From: Bdellovibrionales bacterium
Lineage (GTDB): Bacteria; Bdellovibrionota; FAC87; UBA2466
Length of the DNA stretch: 53,148 nt
Assembly (NCBI GenBank): GCA_009692515.1
Contig: SHZA01000009.1
Coordinates: 1-53,148 of the forward strand
Reading direction: 5' to 3'
Under the pieces are notes generated by a model. That model was not told the origin of the DNA and made no database searches. It saw only the letters and a program-made list of their open reading frames with translations. The translations under genes were made by a program, and so were the position numbers. Shown here piece by piece: positions 1-8,773 of the stretch. Positions within the stretch are counted from its first letter, which is position 1. Each line of letters begins with the position of its first letter.

Positions 1-306
1 AGAAACCACAGTTAGTTCACCTAATAGATGAACAAGTTTTCCAATCACAGGACTTCCCGTTTGAGTTCTATCTCGGAGCTCCTTTTCTTCTCGAAGCACA
101 GAGAACCGACTACCAATCTCCGAGTGTAGGAGATTCAAAGCATATCTTTTTAGACTTTTATAGTTTTGTCTAGAAGAGCCAGGTTTATTGGGGGGAGTTG
201 GGGTTAGTTCGCTCAAAAAAAACTGCAATTCGTAGGAAAGGCCCGGTGTTTTTCTTTTAGAAGCAGGTTTTTCCGTGGGATACGGCTTTTTGGAACAAAA
301 CCTCAC
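1..306 (-). CDS. Partial ORF of unknown function running off the left edge
   Basis: On the minus strand a frame stays open from the left edge to a stop at 307-309, giving at least 102 codons with a possible GTG start at 304-306. The product would be basic and start MRFCSKKPYPTEKP, with a helical-looking stretch (NYKSLKRYALNLLHSEIG) near the middle. I do not recognise a family. The start has no convincing ribosome binding site and the C-terminus lies outside the window. It may be a real gene, the end of a decayed one, or a chance open frame. Confidence 0.35.
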   Translation of the reverse strand, partial: MRFCSKKPYPTEKPASKRKTPGLSYELQFFLSELTPTPPNKPGSSRQNYKSLKRYALNLLHSEIGSRFSVLREEKELRDRTQTGSPVIGKLVHLLGELTVVS

Positions 307-397
307 CTATCCAAGAAAGAATTTAGATCATTTGCTGACACTCGCGACCTTGTCAAAGAAGCCGAAATTTTTTCAAGTCGCTTTCTATCATTATCTT

Positions 398-622
398 TTA
401 GCTAACCATTTGCATGAAGGCTAAAACCATCGGAAAGAGCGCACCTCTCGCTAACCAAATAGGAACTTCCTGCTCGATATTCACTCCCAATTCTCCTAAC
501 CCTTTGTCCCTCTCTTTCGCCGATACCAATTCAATTTTGTACCGACGCCTCAGCGATTTGGGCCAATACCGGTTGCTCGTGCGCAAAGGGATCCTCTGAG
601 AAATCGTCAACTGAATACCCAT
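398..622 (-). CDS. Small hypothetical protein (74 aa), doubtful
   Basis: ATG-started minus-strand ORF of 74 residues with balanced composition (charged, with a C-terminal hydrophobic stretch LFPMVLAFMQMV). Only a purine-rich AGAAAAGA precedes the ATG, and no family is recognised. It sits between the partial ORF at the left edge and the divergent PBP1A gene. A shorter plus-strand ORF over the same bases is less plausible. It may be a real small gene or chance. Confidence 0.3.
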   Translation of the reverse strand: MGIQLTISQRIPLRTSNRYWPKSLRRRYKIELVSAKERDKGLGELGVNIEQEVPIWLARGALFPMVLAFMQMVS

Positions 623-674
623 TCTTTTCTAGATAAAGTTTGACTCTAAGGTTAATTCGCTTTGGCACGGCGAG

Positions 675-704
675 TTGAGTTTTTATTATTGTTTAAATTA
701 TATT
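675..704 (+). promoter_or_regulatory. Candidate sigma-70 promoter for PBP1A
   Basis: TTGAGT (675-680) and TATATT (699-704) are separated by 18 bp in an AT-rich stretch about 155 bp upstream of the preferred PBP1A start. Spacing and -10 match are good and the -35 is moderate. Nothing else in 623-860 stands out apart from a small CTGCA/TGCAG hairpin near 778-796. Confidence 0.4.
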
Positions 705-860
705 TTTCATAATGGGTAATGATGACGCGTTCAGGACAGGCGTCAAGTTTGTGGTGGGTATGTTGTTAACTTGATACTGCAATCTTTACTGCAGAAATCT
801 GATATGATTGCCCAGTTAAAAGTGGGCCGTTCCAATAATAATATTAGGCGAAGTGTAGTT

Positions 861-3572
861 ATGAAACTTAATTTTTCTGAGCTAAAAACAAATCTACAAA
901 CTGCCTTTCGGACCGCTTCGATCTCTATCTCTCTTGCCGCCCTAGTGTGTGCGATCTTAGGACTAGGGGGACTGTACTATTTAACTAGTACGTTACCCGA
1001 TGTGAATAAATTGAAAACATTTCACCATGTGCAAACGAGTGAAGTTTACTCAGATGAAGGCAGGAAAATTGGTGAATTCACGACGGAACGTCGTTACCCC
1101 TTAGCCTTTGATTTACTTCCTAAATATGTGATACAGGCCTTTTTGGCCGCAGAAGATTCCAAGTTTTATGAACATCACGGGGTCGATTTTACCGGAATTG
1201 GAAGAGCCATTTTTTCTAATATTTCCAGAGCGAGGTTTGCTCAAGGAGGAAGTACGATCACTCAGCAGGTGGCTCGTGCCCTACTTTTGGGAACGAAGAA
1301 AAAGGAGATTACCCGCAAAATAAGAGAGATAGTTTTGGCGTGGCGAATGGAGAAGAGTCTATCCAAGAGTGAGATCCTAACTCTCTATTTAAAAGAGATC
1401 TATTTGGGTCATGGATCGTATGGAGTGGCAACTGCCGCTCGTAATTATTTTGGAAAAAAGGTCGAGCAACTGACGCTTGGTGAGGCCGCTATTCTTGCAG
1501 GCCTACCCCAACGTCCCAATGAGTGGAATCCCCTTAAAAATCCTCATCTGGCTAAGCGACGTCAGGGTTACGTATTAAAGCGAATGGTGGATGAAAAATT
1601 TATTACACCGGAGCAGAGTCTTTCTGCTTACGGTGAAGTGCTTAAGTTAAGAAATTTAGAGGAATTAAATAATACAGCGGCCCCCTATTTTACCGAGTAT
1701 GTCCGTCAATATTTGATGGCAAAATACGGATCGGAACAAATTTTAAGTTCGGGGTATCGTGTTTATACTACGGTTAGGTATGACTTTCAGAAAGCTGCCG
1801 AGGTATCGGTGGATCGTGGCTTAAGAGAGGTCGATAAAAGATTGGGATGGAGAGGGGTGATTCAGTCTCTCAGTGAACCTGTGCAGCAAGATGCCTTCAT
1901 TCGAACTCAGCATTTATTGGTGGTCGAGGAATTAAACCCGCCTCGACTTTTATACCCGGAGGCCGCGAATGGAAATCGTGGTTTAGAATATGACTTAACC
2001 CCTTATTATGAAAAAAATAGTCGCTATTTTGGTGTGACCCCTGTGTCTGAAGGGCATCTTTACAAGGCCTTAGTGTCTGAAGTTAGAGACGATAAAAATA
2101 TAGCCTTTGTACGGGTGGGCCAGACGTCATTAGCGTTACCTCTTAGTTCAGTAGCGTGGGTAAAAATTAATGAAGAACCTGTTCAAAAGATCTCCCAAAT
2201 TTTAAAGCAGGGAGATGTCATCTGGGTGAAGGTAGAGAAAATAGATAAACAGGCAGAATATGCTTCGGTCACTCTGGAACAGGAACCTGAAATTCAAGGG
2301 GCTCTATTATCTTACGAGGTACAAAACGGATTTGTAAGAGCGATGGTCGGTGGAAATGATTTTATTAAAAGTAAATTTAATTGTGCTCTTCAAGCCAAAC
2401 GCCAAGTGGGTTCTACTTTTAAACCCTTATTATATGCCGCCGCTTTCGATAAGGGCTTTTCTCCCGCCTCCTTAGTGACCGATTCGCCCATTGTGTTTAA
2501 GACGGAGGGGAAGGGAGAAACACAAACCCTAGGTTCCACCGATGAAGAATGGAAGCCCCACAATTATGGAAATAAATTTGAGGGAGATATTACTTTACGT
2601 ACCGCCATCATTCGCTCGATGAATATACCGACGGTAAAATTATTAAATGAAATTGGAGTCGATTACGCTATTCAATATGCAAGAACCTTAGGAATTACCT
2701 CCCAGTTACCTAGGGATTTAACTATTGGTTTAGGATCATGGTCTAGTAGTTTAGAGGAGTTAATGAGGGCCTATGCTATTTTTCCAAGACAGGGAAAGCC
2801 GCTCGCTTTGCGATATATTAAGCGAGTTGAGGATAGTGAAGGCAGAGTGATAGAATCTTTTTCCGACCTCACCGAAATAGCTGAGTCCGATAGGAATAAG
2901 ACAAAGGAGTTATCGGAACTGGCGAAGATAATAATAACCAATGGAAAAGAGATAGAGAGCGACGAATCGGCTCCAGTATTACCCTCGGGTCATGTGATCT
3001 CCCCTCAAACTGCCTATATCATGACCGATGTTTTAAAAGGGGTGATTCGAGATCCTCAAGGAACCGGTCATGCGGCAGGGGCTGTGCCTCGTCAAGTCGC
3101 AGGTAAGACAGGCACGTCAAATGATCATCGGGATGCTTGGTTTATTGGGTACACTCCCACTTTAATGAGTGGAGTGTGGTTGGGATATTTGAAGGATAAA
3201 ACCATTGGAGCGGGTGAAACGGGTGGGAAGGCGGCCGCTCCAATTTGGGCTAATTATATGAAGGTGGCCACAGCTGAAGCCCCTAATATCGATTTTCCTA
3301 TTCCTGAAGATGTCGTATTTTCCTATATTGATCGTGCCACCGGTAGGCTTGCCGGGCCCCGAACTGTCAACCGTGTTCGAGTGGCCTTCAAATCGGGTAC
3401 GGTACCTAATTCTTTAGGAGATAATATTTTGAAGGTGGGAGAGCCCGGAGTGCGAGGAACCGGAACCCCCTCTATTCCTAAAGCGCTTTCCACCCCGACT
3501 CTAGTAGAACCCTTAAATCCCACCGTTCAAGACAATGAGACCTCCGATTTAATACGACAGGAATTTCAATAG
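861..3572 (+). CDS. mrcA: Penicillin-binding protein 1A, bifunctional transglycosylase/transpeptidase
   Basis: Class A PBP that polymerises lipid II and cross-links peptidoglycan on the periplasmic face of the inner membrane. The protein has 903 residues from ATG 861. An upstream TTG at 771 would add 30 residues that do not look like a PBP N-terminus, so 861 is preferred because the membrane anchor (about residues 20-43) then follows a short basic head. The GT51 domain shows AAEDSKFYEHHG with catalytic Glu98, then QGGSTITQQ and KEIYLGHGSYG. The transpeptidase has STFK (Ser518), SMN and KTGTSND (Lys749). The long segment between the two domains matches the OB-like insert typical of PBP1A. All catalytic motifs are intact. 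It stands alone ahead of the rimP cluster. Confidence 0.95.
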   Translation: MKLNFSELKTNLQTAFRTASISISLAALVCAILGLGGLYYLTSTLPDVNKLKTFHHVQTSEVYSDEGRKIGEFTTERRYPLAFDLLPKYVIQAFLAAEDSKFYEHHGVDFTGIGRAIFSNISRARFAQGGSTITQQVARALLLGTKKKEITRKIREIVLAWRMEKSLSKSEILTLYLKEIYLGHGSYGVATAARNYFGKKVEQLTLGEAAILAGLPQRPNEWNPLKNPHLAKRRQGYVLKRMVDEKFITPEQSLSAYGEVLKLRNLEELNNTAAPYFTEYVRQYLMAKYGSEQILSSGYRVYTTVRYDFQKAAEVSVDRGLREVDKRLGWRGVIQSLSEPVQQDAFIRTQHLLVVEELNPPRLLYPEAANGNRGLEYDLTPYYEKNSRYFGVTPVSEGHLYKALVSEVRDDKNIAFVRVGQTSLALPLSSVAWVKINEEPVQKISQILKQGDVIWVKVEKIDKQAEYASVTLEQEPEIQGALLSYEVQNGFVRAMVGGNDFIKSKFNCALQAKRQVGSTFKPLLYAAAFDKGFSPASLVTDSPIVFKTEGKGETQTLGSTDEEWKPHNYGNKFEGDITLRTAIIRSMNIPTVKLLNEIGVDYAIQYARTLGITSQLPRDLTIGLGSWSSSLEELMRAYAIFPRQGKPLALRYIKRVEDSEGRVIESFSDLTEIAESDRNKTKELSELAKIIITNGKEIESDESAPVLPSGHVISPQTAYIMTDVLKGVIRDPQGTGHAAGAVPRQVAGKTGTSNDHRDAWFIGYTPTLMSGVWLGYLKDKTIGAGETGGKAAAPIWANYMKVATAEAPNIDFPIPEDVVFSYIDRATGRLAGPRTVNRVRVAFKSGTVPNSLGDNILKVGEPGVRGTGTPSIPKALSTPTLVEPLNPTVQDNETSDLIRQEFQ

Positions 3573-3692
3573 GTTAAAATAGGAGCTCGAAAAAAACAGG
3601 AATTTACATTCGCAATGAAGGAAAATGACCTCTTTGCTTGTTTTCACCCAAAAGACCTGCTAGAACCATCTGACTTCGGTGTGTATTTTTCG

Positions 3693-3715
3693 AAAGCGGG
3701 CAGTGCCCGCTTTTT
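3693..3715 (+). terminator. Rho-independent hairpin in the rimP leader (attenuator candidate)
   Basis: GCGGGC (3696-3701), loop AGT, GCCCGC (3705-3710), then TTTTT, with flanking AAA/TTT extending the stem. It lies 28 bp before the rimP GTG and about 120 bp after the PBP1A stop, so it may simply end PBP1A transcription. A terminator-like hairpin directly ahead of rimP is also a recurrent feature described as the rimP leader, so it may act as an attenuator of the operon. Confidence 0.8.
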
Positions 3716-3742
3716 GTTTATAAGCCGGTAGGTGTTGTTAAA

Positions 3743-4252
3743 GTGAATGAGTCGATAAGAAAATCTGAGGTAGAATTAAAACTATTATCGCTTTGTGATG
3801 AAGCGATAAAAGAGTTTGGATTTAGAATTTTAGATATCGACTGCAGAATCACTTCACAATCCTTAATCCGAATTTTTATAGACAGGATAGATACCGATAA
3901 AGGCCCCTCCTTATCGGAGTGTGCGGAGTTAAGTCAAAAGCTAGATCCTGTGATTGAAGCCGCTAATTTAACTCACGGCTCATATAATCTGGAAGTTTCC
4001 TCTCCCGGATTAGATCGAAGATTAAGATTAGCTTCCGATTTTGAAAAAGAGATCGGACAGGAAGTTTCTCTTAGTCTTTACGAGAGTGTGCCTGGTGTAG
4101 GAGCAAACGTAAAAGGACAGTTGGTAAAGGTAGAAAATGGCCGACTGAGTATTGCTCAAGGGATTAAAAACAGAAAAGAATTTGAAGTTACTTTTGAAAA
4201 TATAAAAAGAGCCAATCGTGTTTGGACCTTTGAATCAAAAGATACGAGATAG
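3743..4252 (+). CDS. rimP: Ribosome maturation factor RimP
   Basis: RimP (169 aa) assists late maturation of the 30S subunit. The family signature SYNLEVSSPGLDRRL is present in the middle of the protein, preceded by the alpha/beta N-domain (LDIDCRI, LIRIFIDR) and followed by the SH3-like C-domain. The start is GTG; no in-frame ATG lies near, and AGGTG at 3729-3733 gives acceptable spacing. It is first in the rimP-nusA-infB-rbfA-truB-rpsO-pnp series, with nusA starting 11 bp after its stop. Confidence 0.95.
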   Translation: MNESIRKSEVELKLLSLCDEAIKEFGFRILDIDCRITSQSLIRIFIDRIDTDKGPSLSECAELSQKLDPVIEAANLTHGSYNLEVSSPGLDRRLRLASDFEKEIGQEVSLSLYESVPGVGANVKGQLVKVENGRLSIAQGIKNRKEFEVTFENIKRANRVWTFESKDTR

Positions 4253-4263
4253 AGGAAAATGGT

Positions 4264-5694
4264 ATGGCGTCAGAGTTAGGAAGAGTCATTGAACAGGTTG
4301 AAAAAGACAAAAGCATTAATAAGGCTATTTTAATAGAGGCCTTAGAATCGGCTTTAGTCATGGCCGCAAAGAAAAAATATGGCATCGATAAAGAGATCGA
4401 AGCTCATTATAATGAAGAGCTTGGAGAGATCGAACTATTTCAGTTTAAGACTGTAGTCGACGAAATCGGTGACGATGCCACTGAAATTATTTTAGAAAAA
4501 GCCAGGCAATTAGATCCCGAGGTGAGTCTGGGTGACAGTATGGGAGTCAAGCTTGATACGAGTCAATTTGGTCGTATTGCAGCTCAAACTGCCAAACAGG
4601 TTATTATTCAAAAAGTTCGTGATGCTGAAAGAGATGTTATCTACAACGAGTTTAACATCCGTAAAGGTGAACTTGTAAGTGGTGAATGTCGACGAGTAGA
4701 GTACGGTTGTGTTGTAGTCGATTTAGGGAAAACCGATGCGATTCTTCCTACGCGAGAGCAGATTCCTGGAGAGCAATTTCGTCCCCATGACAGAATTCTA
4801 GGTTATTTAATCGATGTGCAACAAACTCCTCGCGGACCTAAAATTGTTCTTTCTAGAACATGTCCAGAATTATTGATCCAACTATTTAAACAAGAGGTGC
4901 CTGAAGTTAATGAAGGCATTGTACAGATTAAAAGCGCGGCCCGTGAGCCTGGTATGAGAGCGAAGATCGCAGTGGAGTCGACAGATCCAGATGTGGATCC
5001 TGTGGGAGCCTGCGTAGGTGTCAAGGGCTCTCGAGTTCAAAATGTGGTTCAGGAACTACGTGGTGAAAAAATCGATATCGTACCTTGGGATGAGGACGAA
5101 ACTCGATTTGTTTGTAATGCACTAGCGCCAGCAGAGGTTATTAAGGTTCGTGTTGATGAAGACAATCACTCTATGGATATTGTGGTTGCCGATAGTCAAC
5201 TTTCGTTAGCCATTGGAAAACGGGGCCAAAACGTAAAGCTGGCCTCCATTTTAACAGGGTGGAAACTGGATATTGTTTCTGAGACCAAGATGTCACAGCG
5301 ACAAGATGATGCTAAAAACCTTTTGAAACAGATGGAAGGCATGAACGATACTTTAGCGCAGAGCTTGTATCAGTATGGGTTTACCATTGAACAATTAGTT
5401 AGTAGTGATGTGGCTGTGATTGCGACTGTGCCAGGTTTCTCAGAGGAAAAGGCCAAGGATTGGCAAAATAAGGCCAAGGAATTATTGGCCTCGGGAAAAC
5501 ACTCTGAGACCAAGGCTAAACAAATGGAAGCTAATAGAGCCGCTCAAAATATTGTAGGCAAGCGTTCTAAAAGTACACTTGATGATCAATTAAGAACTGA
5601 GATGAAGGCTCTACAGGAAAAAGAAAAAACTGAGGCTGAATCCTTAGCTCAGGCAGAAACGCCTAGCGAAGATTCTACTAAATCCCAGGAATAG
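4264..5694 (+). CDS. nusA: Transcription termination/antitermination factor NusA
   Basis: NusA (476 aa) binds RNA polymerase and nascent RNA and controls pausing, termination and antitermination. Domain order is standard: N-terminal RNAP-binding domain (about 1-130), S1 domain (around GELVSGECRRVEYGCVVVDLG), KH1 (VGACVGVKGSRVQNVVQEL) and KH2 (LSLAIGKRGQNVKLAS). After KH2 comes a single helical repeat-like segment (LAQSLYQYGFTIEQLV) and a lysine/glutamate-rich tail. One C-terminal acidic-repeat-like domain instead of the two of E. coli is common outside gammaproteobacteria. AGAGGAAA precedes the ATG. It sits 11 bp after rimP and 11 bp before infB. Confidence 0.97.
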   Translation: MASELGRVIEQVEKDKSINKAILIEALESALVMAAKKKYGIDKEIEAHYNEELGEIELFQFKTVVDEIGDDATEIILEKARQLDPEVSLGDSMGVKLDTSQFGRIAAQTAKQVIIQKVRDAERDVIYNEFNIRKGELVSGECRRVEYGCVVVDLGKTDAILPTREQIPGEQFRPHDRILGYLIDVQQTPRGPKIVLSRTCPELLIQLFKQEVPEVNEGIVQIKSAAREPGMRAKIAVESTDPDVDPVGACVGVKGSRVQNVVQELRGEKIDIVPWDEDETRFVCNALAPAEVIKVRVDEDNHSMDIVVADSQLSLAIGKRGQNVKLASILTGWKLDIVSETKMSQRQDDAKNLLKQMEGMNDTLAQSLYQYGFTIEQLVSSDVAVIATVPGFSEEKAKDWQNKAKELLASGKHSETKAKQMEANRAAQNIVGKRSKSTLDDQLRTEMKALQEKEKTEAESLAQAETPSEDSTKSQE

Positions 5695-5705
5695 ACGAAG
5701 GACGA

Positions 5706-8333
5706 ATGAGTACAAAACTAAAAGTATACGAACTTGCAAAAGAACTAAATATCGAAGCACAACACTTGGTTGATTTAGCCCAAAGGTTGGGAGTCGATGT
5801 TAAAAATACGATGAGTATTTTAGGGACCGAAGAGGTTCGCAATATTCGGGATTACTATCGAAAAAATAAAGTATTCACTAAATCGGCCACTCCTGTCGTG
5901 CCGGTAAAGCCTAATGTTACGGAGAAGAGAGTGGGCACCACGCTGATTCGTCGCCGTGCCGCGAAGGTTGTAGAGGAGGTCGTGGTAGAGGTTGTTCCTG
6001 AGGTGACAGAGGTCGAAAACGTTGAAATATTCGATGAGACTATTTTAGTGGCGGAGGAGATTGAAACCACTCCATTAGAAGTGGAAGAGGTTGTAGTTCC
6101 TTTAGAGGTCGTTGCAGAGGTATCTACTCCACCTTCGATAGTGGAACCTTCAAAAGAGGAGAAGCCGGTAGTTTCTGCTAAATTAATTGTTGAGATGGCA
6201 GCTCCTAAACCTAGAAGATTTTTTCCTTCAATTATTAAAAAGGTAGCTACTGAAGAATATTTAGGAGCTAAGGTCGGCCCTAAAGTTGAAAAGGTGAAAC
6301 GGGAAGTTAAACCAGCAACACCTGTGGCCGGTGCTAAGCCGGGGACTACTGCTGCGATCGGTTCTCTGGGAGTCGGTCTTAAAAGAGTTAAAGAGGTCGA
6401 TTTTACTAGCAGTGTTGCCCAAGAGGCCGCTAGGGAGGCTGGAAAACGTCGTCTACTAGAGCGACAGCACGTGGTCTTTAAAAGTGCAGACTTTTTGAAG
6501 CGAGAATTAATTCATTCGATGAAAAAGAAGAAGACGGCCGCTAGTCGAACCGCTCTGAAAACTGAGATCACCACTCCTGGAGAACATAAAAGAATTGTTG
6601 AAATGGGTGACAGTATTACCGTGGGTAATTTGGCTAAGCAAATGAGTCAAAAAGCTGGTGCTATTATCAAAAAATTGATGGCGATGGGAGTGACCGCAGC
6701 TATTAATGATAATATTGATTTCGATACCGCTACTTTAATGGCCCATGAGTTTACGTTTGAGGTCAAACAAAATATATTTAAAGAGGAGTCCTTTATTCCT
6801 GTTGTGAGTAAAGAGGAGGGCGCGATGAAGCCCCGTGGGCCTGTGGTTACTATCATGGGGCATGTGGATCATGGAAAAACATCGTTATTAGATTCTATTA
6901 GAAAAACAAAGGTAGCGGCGGGCGAAGCCGGTGGAATCACTCAGCACGTAGGTGCTTACACAGTCAGTCTTCCCAAAGGCAAAATTACCTTTGTGGATAC
7001 TCCAGGTCATGAAGCCTTCACGGCCATGAGAGCTCGTGGTGCTAAGGTTACCGATTTAGTCGTTCTTGTCGTTTCTGCTGTAGATGGTGTGATGCCTCAA
7101 ACCTTAGAATCTATTAATCACTCTAAAGCGGCCAATGTTCCGATCATTGTAGCGATTAATAAGATCGATCTACCAGATGGTAATCCCGATAGAATTAAGC
7201 AGACCTTAGCAGGTTATGACTTAAACCCTGAGGAGTGGGGTGGAAATACTTTGTACGTTCCAGTCTCTGCAAAAACGGGTAAGGGAATCGATTCCTTATT
7301 AGAAAATATTCTTTTACAGGCCGAGATTATGGAATTGAAGGCTAACTTCGATGTTCCAGCTCGTGGAGTCGTAATTGAGTCTCGATTAGATAAACACCGT
7401 GGTCCGATAGCCTCTGTTCTCGTTCAACACGGAAAATTAGCTCAAGGTGAGCTTATTGTTTGTGGCACCTCTTACGGAAAGGTAAGAGCGATGACCCATC
7501 CGACAACGGGTAAGATCACCGAAGCTTTTCCGAGTGATCCTGTGGAAATTTTGGGCCTAGCTGCGGTTCCCGCAGTGGGAGATGATTTCTTTGTCATGAA
7601 AGATGAAAAGGCGGCCAAGGCTTTAATCGATGCTCGTTTATTAAAAATAGGTCAACAGACGCTTGAAAATCGACCTAAAGTGAGTCTTGAAGATCTCATG
7701 AATGCGCCTACGGGACCTGATAAAGAGTTGAGAATTATTTTAAAGGCCGATGTGGCAGGTTCCACCGAAGCGCTTAAGGAATCGTTTACTAAATTTGCCT
7801 CCGCAAAGGTAAAACTGAAGGTGCTTCACACGGGAACGGGTGGAATTACCGAGACCGACATCATGTTGGCTGCAGCCAGCGAGGCTGTGATTTTAGGTTT
7901 TAACGTTCGTCCCGATCTTAAGGCTCAGAGAATTGCTGAAACTGAAGGGGTCATAGTTAGAACCTATACTATTATTTATGAGTTATTAGAAGATATTAAG
8001 ACCCTAGCTGAAGGTCTTTTAGCTCCTGAAATAAAAGAGCGCGTGATCGGTCGCGCTGAAGTAAGAAGTGTCTTTAATATTCCTAAAATGGGTTCGATTG
8101 CAGGTAGTGCTGTAATCGATGGGAAGGTAGTTAGAGGATGTTACCTACGATTACTCAGAGATAATCGAGTGATTTACGAAGGCAAGATTTCCAGTCTTAG
8201 ACGCTTTAAGGAAGATGTTAAAGAGGTCGCTAGTGGCTTTGAGTGTGGAATCGGACTTGAGAACTACAATGATGTAAAATTGGGTGATCAGTTTGAGGCC
8301 TTCTTAAAAGAAGAGCATAAAAGTACACTGTAA
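5706..8333 (+). CDS. infB: Translation initiation factor IF-2
   Basis: IF-2 (875 aa) is the GTPase that brings fMet-tRNA to the 30S P site and promotes subunit joining. The N-terminus has the IF2N module (KLKVYELAKELNIEAQHLVD), then a Val/Glu/Pro-rich linker to about residue 270, a second IF2N-like part (ITVGNLAKQMSQKAGAIIK), and the G domain with GHVDHGKT (385-392), DTPGHEAFTAMRARG and NKIDLP. Domains II-IV follow (ADVAGSTEAL; GFECGIGLENYNDVKLGD near the end). The linker has the biased composition usual for this protein. It lies between nusA and rbfA. Confidence 0.98.
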   Translation: MSTKLKVYELAKELNIEAQHLVDLAQRLGVDVKNTMSILGTEEVRNIRDYYRKNKVFTKSATPVVPVKPNVTEKRVGTTLIRRRAAKVVEEVVVEVVPEVTEVENVEIFDETILVAEEIETTPLEVEEVVVPLEVVAEVSTPPSIVEPSKEEKPVVSAKLIVEMAAPKPRRFFPSIIKKVATEEYLGAKVGPKVEKVKREVKPATPVAGAKPGTTAAIGSLGVGLKRVKEVDFTSSVAQEAAREAGKRRLLERQHVVFKSADFLKRELIHSMKKKKTAASRTALKTEITTPGEHKRIVEMGDSITVGNLAKQMSQKAGAIIKKLMAMGVTAAINDNIDFDTATLMAHEFTFEVKQNIFKEESFIPVVSKEEGAMKPRGPVVTIMGHVDHGKTSLLDSIRKTKVAAGEAGGITQHVGAYTVSLPKGKITFVDTPGHEAFTAMRARGAKVTDLVVLVVSAVDGVMPQTLESINHSKAANVPIIVAINKIDLPDGNPDRIKQTLAGYDLNPEEWGGNTLYVPVSAKTGKGIDSLLENILLQAEIMELKANFDVPARGVVIESRLDKHRGPIASVLVQHGKLAQGELIVCGTSYGKVRAMTHPTTGKITEAFPSDPVEILGLAAVPAVGDDFFVMKDEKAAKALIDARLLKIGQQTLENRPKVSLEDLMNAPTGPDKELRIILKADVAGSTEALKESFTKFASAKVKLKVLHTGTGGITETDIMLAAASEAVILGFNVRPDLKAQRIAETEGVIVRTYTIIYELLEDIKTLAEGLLAPEIKERVIGRAEVRSVFNIPKMGSIAGSAVIDGKVVRGCYLRLLRDNRVIYEGKISSLRRFKEDVKEVASGFECGIGLENYNDVKLGDQFEAFLKEEHKSTL

Positions 8334-8359
8334 AGCGGTTGTTGTAGGGTGGTAGCGGG

Positions 8360-8728
8360 ATGAGTTCACGCAGAACTAAGCAGGTCGGATCTTCAATCAT
8401 GGAAACCTTAGCCGAGGTACTTTTACGTGAAGTTTCAGATCCTAGACTGCAAAATATCGTAATCACCGATGTGCAGATGTCGGCAGATTTAAAGGTGGCT
8501 CGAGTCTACTTTACGAAATCTAGTGTTGAAGAGGAGTGGAATGAAAAGGAGGCTCTGCAAGGATTCAAGCAGGCTCATCCTTTTTTAAAAAGAATGCTCG
8601 GTAAAAAATTGGCATTAAGAAGTGTTCCTGAGCTTCGTTTTCAACGAGATACGCACGGGACGGAATTAAATAGAATTTTAAATTTAATTGAAACAGAAGG
8701 GGCTCCTAGGTCCTCCACCGAAGAATAA
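8360..8728 (+). CDS. rbfA: 30S ribosome-binding factor RbfA
   Basis: RbfA (122 aa) binds the 5' helix of 16S rRNA during cold-sensitive late 30S assembly. Family features are visible: an N-terminal basic region (SSRRTKQVGSSIMETLAEVLLREVSDPRL), the beta strand VQMSADLKVARVYFT with the conserved kinked-helix region, and C-terminal VPELRFQRDTHGTELNRILNLI. It starts 26 bp after infB, with AGCGGG just upstream. Length and neighbours are as expected. Confidence 0.95.
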   Translation: MSSRRTKQVGSSIMETLAEVLLREVSDPRLQNIVITDVQMSADLKVARVYFTKSSVEEEWNEKEALQGFKQAHPFLKRMLGKKLALRSVPELRFQRDTHGTELNRILNLIETEGAPRSSTEE

Positions 8729-8773
8729 ATATCAATGAGATATTTTGGGAGTGGTGAATGTAGGTGAATGAAA

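Noticed and set aside
771..860. TTG start extending PBP1A by 30 residues
   Set aside because: The added sequence lacks family similarity, and ATG 861 gives the normal short cytoplasmic head before the anchor.
3615..3731. A 38-codon ORF spanning the rimP leader hairpin, possible leader peptide
   Set aside because: No ribosome binding site and no run of regulatory codons. The frame is probably open by chance.
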